A stretch of DNA of 64,000 nucleotides from Arthrobacter sp. Leaf234 (GTDB taxonomy: Bacteria > Actinomycetota > Actinomycetes > Actinomycetales > Micrococcaceae). The notes under the pieces were generated by a model, which was not told the origin of the DNA, made no database searches, and saw only the letters and a program-made list of their open reading frames with translations. The stretch spans positions 1,264,731 through 1,328,730 of the forward strand of contig NZ_LMLU01000001.1 of the NCBI RefSeq assembly GCF_001422665.1, given 5' to 3'. A program made the position numbers and the translations under genes. Shown here in pieces: positions 50,468-59,843 of the stretch; the first letter of the stretch is position 1; each line of letters begins with the position of its first letter.

Positions 50468-52162
50468 CTAGGCCGATTCCTCCAGGGAGTGTTGGTGCAC
50501 CCGACCCACCTCACCGTTGACCGGGAGCGTCACCGTGAAGCGGCTGCCCTTGCCCGGTGAACTCGCGCAGCGGATGGAGCCGCCATGGCTCTCGACGATG
50601 GACCGGGTGATGGCGAGGCCCAGGCCCGCGCCAGCTATGTCCGCGCGCCGCGCGGACGGGGTGCGGTAGAAACGCGAGAACACCTGCTGGGCCTCCTGCT
50701 CGGTCATGCCCATGCCGCGGTCCTCGACGTGCAGCGCGATGGCCGACTCCGACTCCTCCGCGTGCACCGTCACGATCCCGCCGTCGGGCGAGTACTTGAT
50801 GGCGTTGGACAGGAGGTTGTCGAGCACCTGGGAGATCCGCAGCGGGTCGAGGAGGGTCCAGAGCGGCTCCTGGACGTCCGACCGCAGCTTCACCCGGTTC
50901 TTCTGCGCCCGCAGGCGATTGGAACGCACACTCATCTCGATGAGCGCCGCGAGATCGACGGGCCGAGGGTGCACCCGGACCTGGTCACCCGCGGTGGAGA
51001 GGAGATCGGCGACGAGGTGCAGCACACGCTCCGCGTTCCGGCCGGCGACGTCGACGTAGCCGCGGAGGTGCGGCGGCAACGGGTGCTCGTCCTCGAGGAC
51101 CAGCTCGAGGTAGCCGAGGACCGAGGTCAGCGGCGCATGGAACTCGTGGGAGATGTTCGAGATGAAGGTGTCCTTGGCGGTCACCGCCTCCACCAGTTCG
51201 GTGACGTCGCTGCAGGCGATCAGGGCGCCGGTGAGCTCGCCCTGCGCATTCGTGATCGGCCGCGCGGCTGTCGAGAGCGCACGCTGGGCGTCGCCGTCGC
51301 CCACCCACACCAACTCGTCGGCGAAGGTCTCACCCGTCAGGGCTCGGTAGATCGGCCGGCGGTTCGCCGGCAGACAGGTGGTCCGGTCCGCGCCGAAGAC
51401 CAGGCTGGGCGCTGTGCCGCCGTCGTCGTCGGGCCCGGCAGCGAGCCGGTTGAACAACTCCTGCTGACGATTGGTCATGGTGGTGGTGCCCTGCGCATCC
51501 ACGGCGGTGAGCCCGACGTCGACCGTGTTCAGGATGGCCGTGAGGACGCGTTCGCGGTCGATGGCGGCGCGCAGGAGCTCATTGAGCTCCCGGTCCTTCT
51601 GCTCGATCTCGATCTCGCGGGCCCAGGCGTTCAGGCTCATGATGCGCACGATCACGCCGATGCAGAGCATCACGATCGGGAGCAGGAGCACGCCAAGGTA
51701 GGAGTGGGCAAGGGCTGGGTCGAAGGCGCCGAGCAACGGCCAGGCCGTGATCAGCAGCGAGCCCCCGCTGGCCAGAGCCAGTGCCGCCCACGTGGGGAGC
51801 GACGAACGCATGAGCCAGAGGACCGGGAAGATGGCGAGCACGCCGAGCGCGGGCTGGGACTCCATCGCCCCTGCCCGGATCAGCGCGATCGCAGGGAAGT
51901 CGAGGACGGGTATCAGCAGGAGGCTCCCGCGCGGCAGCTCTCGCCACGGGACGAGGACGGAGACCGCCAGGAGCACGAGGATCGCCGAGAACCCGAGTTC
52001 GAAGGTCGGATCCGACATGAGCCCTGGCCGGAGGATGGGGCCGGTGATGCCGATGACGACCACGATCACGGACAGGGGGATCTGGCAGAGCACGATGGAT
52101 CGGTGGACGGTGATCTTCGACGCGACAGCGCGCAATCGAAGCGCCGTGGTGTCGCTAGGCAC
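50468..52162 (-). CDS. Membrane sensor histidine kinase with PAS domain
   Basis: Transmitter of a two-component system. I take GTG 52162 as start, giving 564 residues; a longer frame reaches GTG 52300, and no ribosome site settles it. The N-terminal 175 residues hold about five or six membrane helices. A PAS-like domain follows (about 205-325), then HisKA with H339 in NISHEFHAPLTSVLGYLE. The ATPase domain has the N box NAIKYSPDGG, the G1 motif DRGMGM and the G2 motif GAGLGLAI. It is divergent from the response regulator and abuts the prepilin peptidase. The signal sensed is unknown. Confidence 0.92.
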   Translation of the reverse strand: MPSDTTALRLRAVASKITVHRSIVLCQIPLSVIVVVIGITGPILRPGLMSDPTFELGFSAILVLLAVSVLVPWRELPRGSLLLIPVLDFPAIALIRAGAMESQPALGVLAIFPVLWLMRSSLPTWAALALASGGSLLITAWPLLGAFDPALAHSYLGVLLLPIVMLCIGVIVRIMSLNAWAREIEIEQKDRELNELLRAAIDRERVLTAILNTVDVGLTAVDAQGTTTMTNRQQELFNRLAAGPDDDGGTAPSLVFGADRTTCLPANRRPIYRALTGETFADELVWVGDGDAQRALSTAARPITNAQGELTGALIACSDVTELVEAVTAKDTFISNISHEFHAPLTSVLGYLELVLEDEHPLPPHLRGYVDVAGRNAERVLHLVADLLSTAGDQVRVHPRPVDLAALIEMSVRSNRLRAQKNRVKLRSDVQEPLWTLLDPLRISQVLDNLLSNAIKYSPDGGIVTVHAEESESAIALHVEDRGMGMTEQEAQQVFSRFYRTPSARRADIAGAGLGLAITRSIVESHGGSIRCASSPGKGSRFTVTLPVNGEVGRVHQHSLEESA

Positions 52163-52355
52163 GTGTTGGCCGGGGGTAGGGGGAGAACCGCATGTGAGAG
52201 ACCTTTGGACGCTGAGACCTACGTACTGCGTACCATTATGTAGCCGACTCGGCATTTTGCGGCAGTAGCCGACACCAAGAGGGGATGACGGCAGGCACAA
52301 TGGGGTTCATGACGAGTCGACAGAGCCTCAGCGCAGGTCAGACGGGGGGCGCCGC
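52163..52355. promoter_or_regulatory. Divergent region between histidine kinase and response regulator
   Basis: About 190 bases that should hold promoters for both genes. No clear -35/-10 pair was found. A 16-codon frame starting ATG 52309 ends with a TGA that overlaps the response regulator GTG (GTGA) and could act as a translational leader, but nothing shows it is translated. Confidence 0.35.
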
Positions 52356-53132
52356 GTGAGTGATCCGGGAGTGGCGGTGGTCATCGAGGACGATGCCGAC
52401 GTACGGAATCTCGTGAGCGCGGTCCTGCGGCAATCGGGGTTCGACGTCCATGTGGCGCCCGAGGGGAAATCCGGGGTGGACCTGGTCCGGCAGCATGAGG
52501 CGACGGTGGTGACGGTCGACGTCGGTCTGCCCGATATCGACGGGTACGAGGTCCTGCGGCGGATCCGCAATTTCAGCAACTGCTATGTGGTGATGCTGAC
52601 CTCGCGCGGTGATGAACTCGACACGCTGACGGCGTTGCAGTCCGGGGCCGACGACTACCTGACGAAGCCCTTCCGGCCGCGTGAGCTCCGGGCCCGCATC
52701 GCAGCGATGCTCCGCCGTCCGCGCGCCGTGCCCGAGACCCCGTCCGCCGTCGTTGTCCCTGCCACCCCAGCTGTTCAGGCCGCCGCCCCTGCTGCCCCGT
52801 CGTCGGTCCTGCAGCACAATGGGCTGGCGCTGGATGCCTCGGCGCGGACCGTGGTCGTCGACGGGCGGGACCTGCTCCTCACCCGTAGTGAGTTCGACCT
52901 CCTCCACGAGATGCTCCGCAGCAACGGCGCCGTGCGGACGAAGTCCGACCTGGTGCGTGTGGTGCGGGGCGACTACTACGGCGAGGACACCTACATCAGC
53001 GACTCCGACGAGCGCGCCATCGAGGTGCACGTCGGTAACCTGCGGCGGAAGCTCGAGGAGGATCCGAAGAGCCCGCGGTGGCTGCAGACCGTCCGCGGTG
53101 TCGGCTACCGGTTGACGCCCGCCCGCGCGTGA
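52356..53132 (+). CDS. OmpR/PhoB-family response regulator
   Basis: DNA-binding output of the adjacent kinase. The 258 residues start at GTG 52356. The receiver domain has the acidic pocket EDD at 11-13, the phospho-acceptor D55 in TVDVGLPD, the MLTS switch and the LTKPF lysine. An Ala/Pro-rich linker of about 25 residues follows. The winged-helix domain contains LTRSEFDLLHEML, RAIEVHVGNLRRKL and VRGVGYRL. Its position beside the tad genes and the prepilin peptidase suggests pilus control, which is inference. Confidence 0.94.
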   Translation: MSDPGVAVVIEDDADVRNLVSAVLRQSGFDVHVAPEGKSGVDLVRQHEATVVTVDVGLPDIDGYEVLRRIRNFSNCYVVMLTSRGDELDTLTALQSGADDYLTKPFRPRELRARIAAMLRRPRAVPETPSAVVVPATPAVQAAAPAAPSSVLQHNGLALDASARTVVVDGRDLLLTRSEFDLLHEMLRSNGAVRTKSDLVRVVRGDYYGEDTYISDSDERAIEVHVGNLRRKLEEDPKSPRWLQTVRGVGYRLTPARA

Positions 53133-53147
53133 TCGCCGTGTCGGCGG

Positions 53148-53525
53148 TCAGGCCGGGGCGAGGTATCGTTCCTCGAGCTCGCTGATGGTCGCCAGGCCGC
53201 ACAGTTCGATGGCGGGCAGGGTGCGCCGCGCGGTGTCCAGATCGGCGGAGACGACGGCGAGCTCGAACGTCTCGGCCATGGCGGAGAGCCGGGCCGCGCC
53301 CACCATCGCCGACGAGTTGCGCAGGCTGAGCGCGGCGTCGAGCGCCGACGGGAGGTCCCGGTTGCCGATGGCCCGCGTCAGGCGCAGGAACCTGTCCTGG
53401 AAGCCGGCGATGTAGTCGCGGGCGAAGGCGCGGGCGGGCCGGGGATCGTTGAGCTGGCTCTCGAGGAGGGAGAGGACGGCGAGGTCCACGATCGGGAGGA
53501 CCATCGGGGCGGCGTTCACTGGCAC
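53148..53525 (-). CDS. HPt-like protein lacking the phospho-histidine
   Basis: A 125-residue all-helical protein. The segment ALSLRNSSAMVGAARL aligns with the HPt consensus AHSLKSSSANVGA, but the residue at the histidine position is Leu. The rest (FARDYIAGFQDRFLRL before it, MAETFELAVVSADLDTA after it) fits the HPt four-helix pattern. If real it cannot carry a phosphoryl group and may act as a binding or decoy module. Start may be GTG 53525, GTG 53519 or ATG 53504. It lies 82 bases after the TadC gene on the same strand, so it may be the last gene of the tad operon. Confidence 0.65.
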   Translation of the reverse strand: MPVNAAPMVLPIVDLAVLSLLESQLNDPRPARAFARDYIAGFQDRFLRLTRAIGNRDLPSALDAALSLRNSSAMVGAARLSAMAETFELAVVSADLDTARRTLPAIELCGLATISELEERYLAPA

Positions 53526-53607
53526 TCTGTCAGGCTACGGCCACTGTCTGACCATCTGCAGGGCATTCGCTGATACTGAGCGATAACTGCGCCTTCCCTT
53601 GAGCATG

Positions 53608-54489
53608 TCAACCGTTCAGCGTAGTGACGACGTTGATCGCAGCCGGTCCGAGCAGCGCGATGAACAGCACCGGCATGATGCACACCATGAGAGGGAACAG
53701 GACCTTCACCGGTATTTGCATCGCCTTCTCCTCGGCGCGCTGGCGGCGGCGGATGCGCATCTCGCTTGCTTGCGTGCGGAGCACCGCCGTAATCGAGATA
53801 CCGTACTTGTCCGCCTGCAGGATGGCGTTGACGAAACGACGCAGATCCGGTGCAGATGTTCTGTGCGACAGAGCCAGGTAGGCCTCACGCCGTGACATGC
53901 CCAGCTGCATGTCCTGGAGCGTGCGGACCAGTTCCGCAGCCAGCGGGCCCTTTCCGTTCTGCCCGGTCCTGGCCATGGCGCTGTCGAAGCCTAACCCGGC
54001 CTCGACGGCGATCGTCATCTGGTCCAAGGTGTCCGGGAGCTCCTGACCGATCTGCACCTGGCGTTCGTTGCCCTTGCTGTAGATAAGCAGATCGGGGACG
54101 AAGTAGGCGACGACGACCACGAAGAGGGCGAGGACATTGGTCCGTGGGCCGGGGCTCGCGTTGACAAGGAGCGTTGCGATCAGGGCGGCACACAGGGCGG
54201 CCAGGATCTTGGCCACAATGAGCCGTCTTAGGGGCCAGGCAGCGGGCCGTCCGGCGAGCGCCAGCCGCCGCTCGAGATTTGCGGTCAGGCGCGCCGGGGT
54301 GAATCGCTCCGCCGACGCCGACAAGCGGCCTGCCGACTTCGGGGGACGCCGGCTTTCCTCCCTGACGCCGCTCCGGAGGTGCTTCCGGATGGCTGCCCGG
54401 TAAGGCGTCCGAGACGCTATGAGCAACCACGTGCCCAACGCGAGGCCGAGAAAGATCGACATCGAAGCGATCATGATGAGGGGATCCAC
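53608..54489 (-). CDS. Tad pilus inner-membrane protein TadC-like
   Basis: One of two platform proteins of the Tad secretion machine. The start at GTG 54489 has a GGAAGGCGG site upstream and gives 293 residues; an earlier frame start would add 22 residues. Membrane segments lie at the N-terminus (ASMSIFLGLALGTWLLIA), near 100-140 and at the C-terminus (LFPLMVCIMPVLFIALLG). The type II secretion F-like domain has ELPDTLDQMTIAVEAGLGFDSAMA. It follows TadB in transcription order. Confidence 0.9.
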   Translation of the reverse strand: MDPLIMIASMSIFLGLALGTWLLIASRTPYRAAIRKHLRSGVREESRRPPKSAGRLSASAERFTPARLTANLERRLALAGRPAAWPLRRLIVAKILAALCAALIATLLVNASPGPRTNVLALFVVVVAYFVPDLLIYSKGNERQVQIGQELPDTLDQMTIAVEAGLGFDSAMARTGQNGKGPLAAELVRTLQDMQLGMSRREAYLALSHRTSAPDLRRFVNAILQADKYGISITAVLRTQASEMRIRRRQRAEEKAMQIPVKVLFPLMVCIMPVLFIALLGPAAINVVTTLNG

Positions 54490-54514
54490 GGGTCCGCCTT
54501 CCTGCCGGCTCCTC

Positions 54515-55450
54515 CTAGAAGGAGAAGCTGACGACTTTCTTGAGCCAGAGGCCACCGAGGATCAGGAGGACGGCCGATACGACCATCATGATGAGCCCGA
54601 GCGGGTGTTCGAACATCGGGTTCATGTATCCGGGACTGATGACCAGGAGAATCCCTGACAGAGCGAACGGGAGGGCCATGAGGATGAGCGCCGAGATCTT
54701 GCCCTCGGCGCTCAGGGCCTTGACCTGTCCCCGGACCTGATTTCGTTCCCTGATGGTGTGCCCCACCTGGTCGAGGACGTCGGCCAGGTTCCCGCCGACC
54801 TCACGGTGGATGGCGATCGCCTGGGCCACCCAGGAGAAGTCGAGCGACCGCATCCGTGCTGAAGCGTCCTCGAGGGCCTCACCGAGATCGCGCCCCAACC
54901 TCGTCTCGTTGATGATCCGGGTGAATTCCTCGGACGTAGGGGCTTCGGACTCGTCTGCGGCGGCATCGATGGCCCGCAGGAGACTGTGTCCGGCACGGAG
55001 TCCGCCGGCCAGGAGCTGCAGCGTCTCGTCGAGCTGGTCCGCGAACCGGCCGCGTCGACGACCGGAGAGGACCTGGAGGAGCACACGGACGGCAAGGGGG
55101 GACGCGATGCAGACGACGACCGCGAGGAACGGATTGGTCAGCATCAGGGTGGCGAGCCCGGCAAGGGTCGTTCCGACCACGGCGAAGACGATGAACTCCG
55201 CGGGTTTCACCTTCAGCCCGGCCTGCTCTAGGGAGGTTGCAAGGGAGACGGAGAGGTTCCGGCGACGCAGGATACCGGCGATCCGGTCAGTGATGAGCTG
55301 CCCGAAACCCGCCGATGGCGTCCCTGCGACGCGGAAGGGCGCGTCCTTCCGCGTGAGCAGGTTGGCCCGCCGGGGACCGAGCATGATCAGCCAGCCGGCG
55401 AGCCCGATCGATCCGTACATCATGAACATCCCGAGGGCCAGAAGCGTCAT
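54515..55450 (-). CDS. Tad pilus inner-membrane protein TadB-like
   Basis: Platform protein partner of TadC, 311 residues. Membrane helices at the N-terminus, around residues 85-125 and at the C-terminus (about 255-305) frame the F-like domain FADQLDETLQLLAGGLRAGHSLLRAI. Further conserved residues are in VAQAIAIHREVGGNLADVLDQVG. ATG 55450 lies five bases after the TadA stop, indicating a compact operon. Confidence 0.92.
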   Translation of the reverse strand: MTLLALGMFMMYGSIGLAGWLIMLGPRRANLLTRKDAPFRVAGTPSAGFGQLITDRIAGILRRRNLSVSLATSLEQAGLKVKPAEFIVFAVVGTTLAGLATLMLTNPFLAVVVCIASPLAVRVLLQVLSGRRRGRFADQLDETLQLLAGGLRAGHSLLRAIDAAADESEAPTSEEFTRIINETRLGRDLGEALEDASARMRSLDFSWVAQAIAIHREVGGNLADVLDQVGHTIRERNQVRGQVKALSAEGKISALILMALPFALSGILLVISPGYMNPMFEHPLGLIMMVVSAVLLILGGLWLKKVVSFSF

Positions 55451-55455
55451 AGTTT

Positions 55456-56949
55456 CTACCGGCCCTTTCCGATGGGAACGGCGCCGAACACAGCGGGGGA
55501 CAACTCGATGCCCAGGTCACGGAACCTGTCGGTGAAGCGTGGGCGCACACCCGTTGCGACGGGCTTTCCCAGGAAGCGCCCGTCTGCATCGACACCGGCG
55601 CTGTAGTCGAACACGAAAGCGTCCTGCAGGGTGACGATCTCGCCCTCCATGCCCTGGACCTCCGTAACGTGTGTGACTCGTCGCGTGCCGTCCCTGAGGC
55701 GCGTCAGCTGGACGATGACGTCCACCGCCGAGGCGATCTGCTCGCGCACCGCCCGTAACGGAAGATCCATGCCCGCCATGAGGACGAGTGTCTCGAGCCG
55801 AGCGACGGCGTCGCGGGGCGAGTTGGAGTGGACCGTCGAGAGGGATCCGTCATGGCCGGTGTTCATCGCCTGCAGCATGTCGAGGGTTTCCCCACCCCTC
55901 ACCTCGCCCACGACGATGCGGTCGGGGCGCATTCGGAGCGAGTTGCGCACCAGGTCGCGGATCGTGATCTCGCCCTTGCCCTCGATGTTGCTCGGGCGGC
56001 TCTCGAGGCGGACGACATGCTCCTGTTGCAGTTGGAGCTCCACGGCGTCCTCGATCGTCACGATGCGCTCGCCGACGGGGATGAAGGACGACAGCACGTT
56101 GAGCAGGGTCGTTTTACCGGTGCCTGTGCCGCCCGAGACGATGATGTTGAGCCGCGCCTCGACGCAGGCATGCAGCAGCTCGGCCATCTCCGGGCTGAGA
56201 GTGCCGAAGTTGATGAGGTCGCTGACCTGGAAAGGATCGGTCGCGAACTTACGGATGGTGAGGGAGGACCCGTTCACGGCGAGAGGCGGTACGACGGCGT
56301 TCACCCGTGAGCCGTCCGCTAGCCTGGCGTCCACGAGTGGTGACGATTCGTCGATGCGGCGCCCTACCCGCGCGACGATGCGTTCGATCACCTTGCGGAG
56401 GTGTGATTCCGATGCGAATCGGACAGGGCTGCGCTGTAGTTTCCCCTTCTGTTCCACGTAGATCATGTCCGGTCCGTTCACCATGATCTCGGTCACGGTC
56501 TCGTCGTCGAGCAGTTGCTGCAGCGGCCCGTACCCGAGGACGTCGTCACTCACGCCGCGTATGAGCCGCTGCCGTTCCTCGCGGGAGAGAGGCACTTCCT
56601 CGGCAGCGACGACGTCGACGAGTTCCTCCTGCACGAGGGCGTGCAGTTGCTCCTCGGAGAGGTTCGTGTCGAGCAGCCTCGATCCGAGGCGCTCGAAGAG
56701 AATTGTTCCCGCCCGATCCTTCAGCTTGGCCAGCGCGTCCTGCGCGGGTACCGCTTCGAGCTGCGGCTGCGGCGTCTTCTGCAACCGCGGCGGCCCGGTG
56801 ATCCGCTGGTCGGGCGACGGCGTGCGGCGCGCTTGCTCGCCGGCAGCGGAGGATCGTGCGGGCGCGACGGGAACAGCAGGGGACGGTGGTACCGGAACCG
56901 GTGCTGTCCCGGGTCCACGGGCTGCTTCGAGACGTTGTGCGAGATTCAT
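55456..56949 (-). CDS. Tad pilus assembly ATPase TadA/CpaF
   Basis: Hexameric secretion ATPase that powers pilus assembly. The 497 residues start at ATG 56949, overlapping the CpaE stop (ATGA). The first 75 residues are a Pro/Ala-rich extension. The CpaF-type N-terminal domain follows, with GYGPLQQLLDDETVTEIMVNG near 139. Walker A is GGTGTGKTT at 273-281. The Asp box IVTIEDAVEL and the His box TGHDGSLSTVHSNSP are intact. Confidence 0.96.
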   Translation of the reverse strand: MNLAQRLEAARGPGTAPVPVPPSPAVPVAPARSSAAGEQARRTPSPDQRITGPPRLQKTPQPQLEAVPAQDALAKLKDRAGTILFERLGSRLLDTNLSEEQLHALVQEELVDVVAAEEVPLSREERQRLIRGVSDDVLGYGPLQQLLDDETVTEIMVNGPDMIYVEQKGKLQRSPVRFASESHLRKVIERIVARVGRRIDESSPLVDARLADGSRVNAVVPPLAVNGSSLTIRKFATDPFQVSDLINFGTLSPEMAELLHACVEARLNIIVSGGTGTGKTTLLNVLSSFIPVGERIVTIEDAVELQLQQEHVVRLESRPSNIEGKGEITIRDLVRNSLRMRPDRIVVGEVRGGETLDMLQAMNTGHDGSLSTVHSNSPRDAVARLETLVLMAGMDLPLRAVREQIASAVDVIVQLTRLRDGTRRVTHVTEVQGMEGEIVTLQDAFVFDYSAGVDADGRFLGKPVATGVRPRFTDRFRDLGIELSPAVFGAVPIGKGR

Positions 56950-58148
56950 CAGGTCCCGACCCGATGCCTGGCGCCGTGCCTGCGCACGACGGCAGGAGGA
57001 CTGGAGAAGCGCTGGACGAGGGACCGCATGGCTCGCGCGGCGGTGTCCTTGCTCCGGCCCTGCAGGAGGGGCACGCCCTGGTTGGTGGACAGCCTGACCG
57101 CCCGCGACGATGGGACGACACAGTCCACGTCGACGCCGAGCGCATCGCGCGCGTCCTTCACCGTGACGCCGTCACGAGGGTTGACGTGGTTGAGAACCAT
57201 GTGGCGGGTGGCGGGAATCATCTGCAGTTCGTTGAGCACATCGATCTCCTTGCGCATGCCTCGGATGCTGGGCACATCGATGCCGCTGACGAGGACGACG
57301 TCCGTTGCCTCGTCGAGGGCGGCCAGTGTGTGGTCCGACAGGCCCGGCGAGGTGTCGACGACGACGAAGCGGTATTCACCGGCCAGCTGGGTGAGCAGGT
57401 GCGAGATGTGGTCGGCGGTGAGCGACTCCGCCGCGTCGGGCTGCGGCGGAGCGCACAGCGCGTAGAGATCGGTCGGGTGTGCGCTGAGGAAGGATTTCAG
57501 GACCATGGTGTCCTGCCGTGCGGGGCCGTGCACGGCGTCGTGCACCGAATGCTCGGGAATCAGGGAGAGAGCGGTGGCGACATCGCCGAATTGGAAGTCG
57601 AGATCGACGAGAACGACGCCGTGCGGGACCTGCTGGGCCAGACCCACGGCGATGTTGGTCGCGAGGGTCGTCTTGCCGACACCTCCTTTGGGTGACGCGA
57701 CGACGATCACCCGTCCGCGGGACGAAGCGGCCCTGGCTTGTGGATCGAGTGCCGCGCGACGCGTTTGAGTGCTCCTCACCGCCCGGTTCAGGAAGACCCC
57801 GATCTCGGCGGGCCCGCTCTCGGGCTCGACGATGTCACGGATTCCTGCGCGGATGGCCGTGAGAAGGACCTCGGGCGTGGGTTGAGCCACGAGCAGCACG
57901 GCGATATCGGGTCGCTGCATCTCGAACTCGCCGGCCAGTCGGTACGCCTGGTCCAGAGGGATTCCTGGTCCGAGGACAAGCACGTCTAGGAATGCAGGGT
58001 GCGCGAGCTGGGCAATCACCTCGTGGGGATCCCGAGGGAACTGGGTGCCTGCCCAGACATGGACCTCGCCGGAGAGGACCCCCGTAGTGACGAGGGCGAG
58101 GCGGTCGGCGAACGACGGCTCGGTGGTGATGACGACGTAACGACTCAT
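56949..58148 (-). CDS. CpaE/TadZ-like ParA-family ATPase
   Basis: Localises the Tad machine at its membrane site. The start at ATG 58148 overlaps the CpaB stop and gives 399 residues. Residues 1-125 form an atypical receiver-like domain (SRYVVITTEPSFADRL). The ParA/MinD ATPase follows, with the deviant Walker A KGGVGKTT at 154-161, VLVDLDFQFGDV, and VVVDTSPGLSDHTLAALDEAT. The order CpaB-CpaE-TadA is standard for actinobacterial tad loci. Confidence 0.93.
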   Translation of the reverse strand: MSRYVVITTEPSFADRLALVTTGVLSGEVHVWAGTQFPRDPHEVIAQLAHPAFLDVLVLGPGIPLDQAYRLAGEFEMQRPDIAVLLVAQPTPEVLLTAIRAGIRDIVEPESGPAEIGVFLNRAVRSTQTRRAALDPQARAASSRGRVIVVASPKGGVGKTTLATNIAVGLAQQVPHGVVLVDLDFQFGDVATALSLIPEHSVHDAVHGPARQDTMVLKSFLSAHPTDLYALCAPPQPDAAESLTADHISHLLTQLAGEYRFVVVDTSPGLSDHTLAALDEATDVVLVSGIDVPSIRGMRKEIDVLNELQMIPATRHMVLNHVNPRDGVTVKDARDALGVDVDCVVPSSRAVRLSTNQGVPLLQGRSKDTAARAMRSLVQRFSSPPAVVRRHGARHRVGT

Positions 58149-58915
58149 TGATGCACGTTCTCCCTGGTGATCTGCTGGGTGCCGTCCTCGATGGCGTCCT
58201 CCGGCTCGAGTGAGAGCCAGATGGTGCCGAACTCCTGTCCCCACACGACCTTCTCCGCTTCAGCGCTGGTGAGGGCCAGCGTGAACATGAGCGCGTTCGA
58301 GGGCAGGGCGTCACTCGGTGCTGTGGGCCCCTCTGCCGTCGGCTCCGGAGCGGCATCCTCACCGATGAGGGGTGACGATCCGCCCTGGATGTCCGTGATG
58401 AGGACCTTGTGCAAGGTCAGATGGGTTGCCGTCGGACCGGTCTCTGTTTTGTTGCCGATCGAGATGAAGACGCCGACTGTGTCTCCCGCGGCCAACTTCC
58501 CGCCTACGGTGCGTTCGGCGTCGAGGCTGATCGACAGCTCCTGGTGCCCGGGCGGCAGGTCGACCACGGGTGCCTCTGCCTTGTCGTCCGCCTCCTCAGG
58601 GAGAGCGAAACGCGTGGAGAGGAGCTGCTCCCCGGGGACGAGATCAACCGTGGTGATCTGCCCGGCGAGTGACGCCGTGTCCACGACGACGCCCTCGGCA
58701 ATGGCTTTGGCGGGAAGCTCCTGCTGCTCGACGGAGCGGAGCGCGACGTCGGACGTGGTTCCGGCAGGCACGGCCTCGGTCACCACGAGCACGGCCGTCG
58801 TCTCGACGCCCGCCCAGGCGCGCTCTTCCGCCCCGCTGACGTAGGTCATCATCAGCCAAGTGCCGAAGACGGCCAGCAGTACTGCTACGCCGGCTCCGAG
58901 TACACGGGATCTCAC
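58145..58915 (-). CDS. CpaB/RcpC-like pilus assembly protein
   Basis: Flp pilus assembly protein, 256 residues from GTG 58915, with AGGAGCA upstream. A membrane anchor lies at residues 7-28 (GAGVAVLLAVFGTWLMMTYV). The SAF-like domain follows (TEAVPAGTTSDVALRSVEQQ; LVPGEQLLSTRFAL). The RcpC domain follows with LDAERTVGGKLAAGDTVGVFIS. Its stop overlaps the CpaE start by four bases. Confidence 0.9.
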   Translation of the reverse strand: MRSRVLGAGVAVLLAVFGTWLMMTYVSGAEERAWAGVETTAVLVVTEAVPAGTTSDVALRSVEQQELPAKAIAEGVVVDTASLAGQITTVDLVPGEQLLSTRFALPEEADDKAEAPVVDLPPGHQELSISLDAERTVGGKLAAGDTVGVFISIGNKTETGPTATHLTLHKVLITDIQGGSSPLIGEDAAPEPTAEGPTAPSDALPSNALMFTLALTSAEAEKVVWGQEFGTIWLSLEPEDAIEDGTQQITRENVHQ

Positions 58916-58925
58916 GGTACTGCTC

Positions 58926-59843
58926 CTAAAGATTCAAGCTGACGAAGAACGCGTTATACGACTCGCCGCCGAGCTCCTCGACACCGTAGGACTGGAGGTC
59001 CGCCAGTGACACGAGGGTGATGAACGTGCCACGGATCCCCGTGCACCTGTTACAGCCGGAGACCGTCAGCTGCTCGCTTGGCCAGCTGTGAGCGGTGACC
59101 TTGAAGGCCGCGAAACCGCTGATGGTGTAGTAGACGTTGTTGCCCTGTTCGGCCCGCGAGTCGTAGACAGGCAGCAGGATCGTTTTCCCGTCTACGTCGC
59201 AGTCGGGTCCGCTCTTACCTGGTTCGCCGGTGATGATCTGGTCGACGTCGACCGTCGCTTGGCAGCTCTTCTTGCTGGTCTCGTCCAGCCAGCCGAAAGC
59301 GCCGGGCAGCCTCTTCGTGGGCGGACCGCAGGATGTGGTGCTCGTGATCCATAGCTCGGTGTTCTGCGCTGCTTCCGTGAACACGCATTCGGGCGCGGTA
59401 AAGGGGAAGACTGTCGCACGGGACGGGCTGCCCCACGACGCTTTCGACTTCGCCGCGACGGCCGTCGAATCGATGCCGATGATCGGCGCGAACCAGTGCT
59501 TCACCGCCGGATTCCCCTTGGCGTCCAACGCCCGGGTGGTGACGCTGATGGTGTTTCCGGCGCGCGTCGCCTCGGCCCTGGCGCTGCCGTCATTGCTGTT
59601 GGCCCGGGCGTACTTCATGGCTTCGGACGCAAGGTCCGGACACGTACCGGCGGCACACTGCTGAGCGATAGCCAGGGCGGCGGCATCAGCCCCGTTCTGA
59701 AGCTGATTGCGTTCGAAGTAGACCATCCCAACATCGACGACGATGGCGGTGATGCCGAGGAGGACGACCATGAGTAGGGCGGTCATGACCGCAACAGCCC
59801 CGTGCTCCTGGTCCGCCAGCCGGCGTCCTGTCAGCCGCCGCAT
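58926..59843 (-). CDS. TadG-like pilus assembly protein
   Basis: Membrane-anchored pseudopilin-like protein, 305 residues from ATG 59843. The N-terminus has HGAVAVMTALLMVVLLGITAIVVDVG, a TadE/TadG-type anchor, followed by ERNQLQNGADAAALAIAQQC. The extracellular remainder has several cysteine pairs (ECVFT ... TSCGP, KSCQA ... PDCDV, GCNRCTG), which suggests disulfides. It overlaps the TadE gene by 13 bases and the next gene starts ten bases later. Confidence 0.88.
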   Translation of the reverse strand: MRRLTGRRLADQEHGAVAVMTALLMVVLLGITAIVVDVGMVYFERNQLQNGADAAALAIAQQCAAGTCPDLASEAMKYARANSNDGSARAEATRAGNTISVTTRALDAKGNPAVKHWFAPIIGIDSTAVAAKSKASWGSPSRATVFPFTAPECVFTEAAQNTELWITSTTSCGPPTKRLPGAFGWLDETSKKSCQATVDVDQIITGEPGKSGPDCDVDGKTILLPVYDSRAEQGNNVYYTISGFAAFKVTAHSWPSEQLTVSGCNRCTGIRGTFITLVSLADLQSYGVEELGGESYNAFFVSLNL

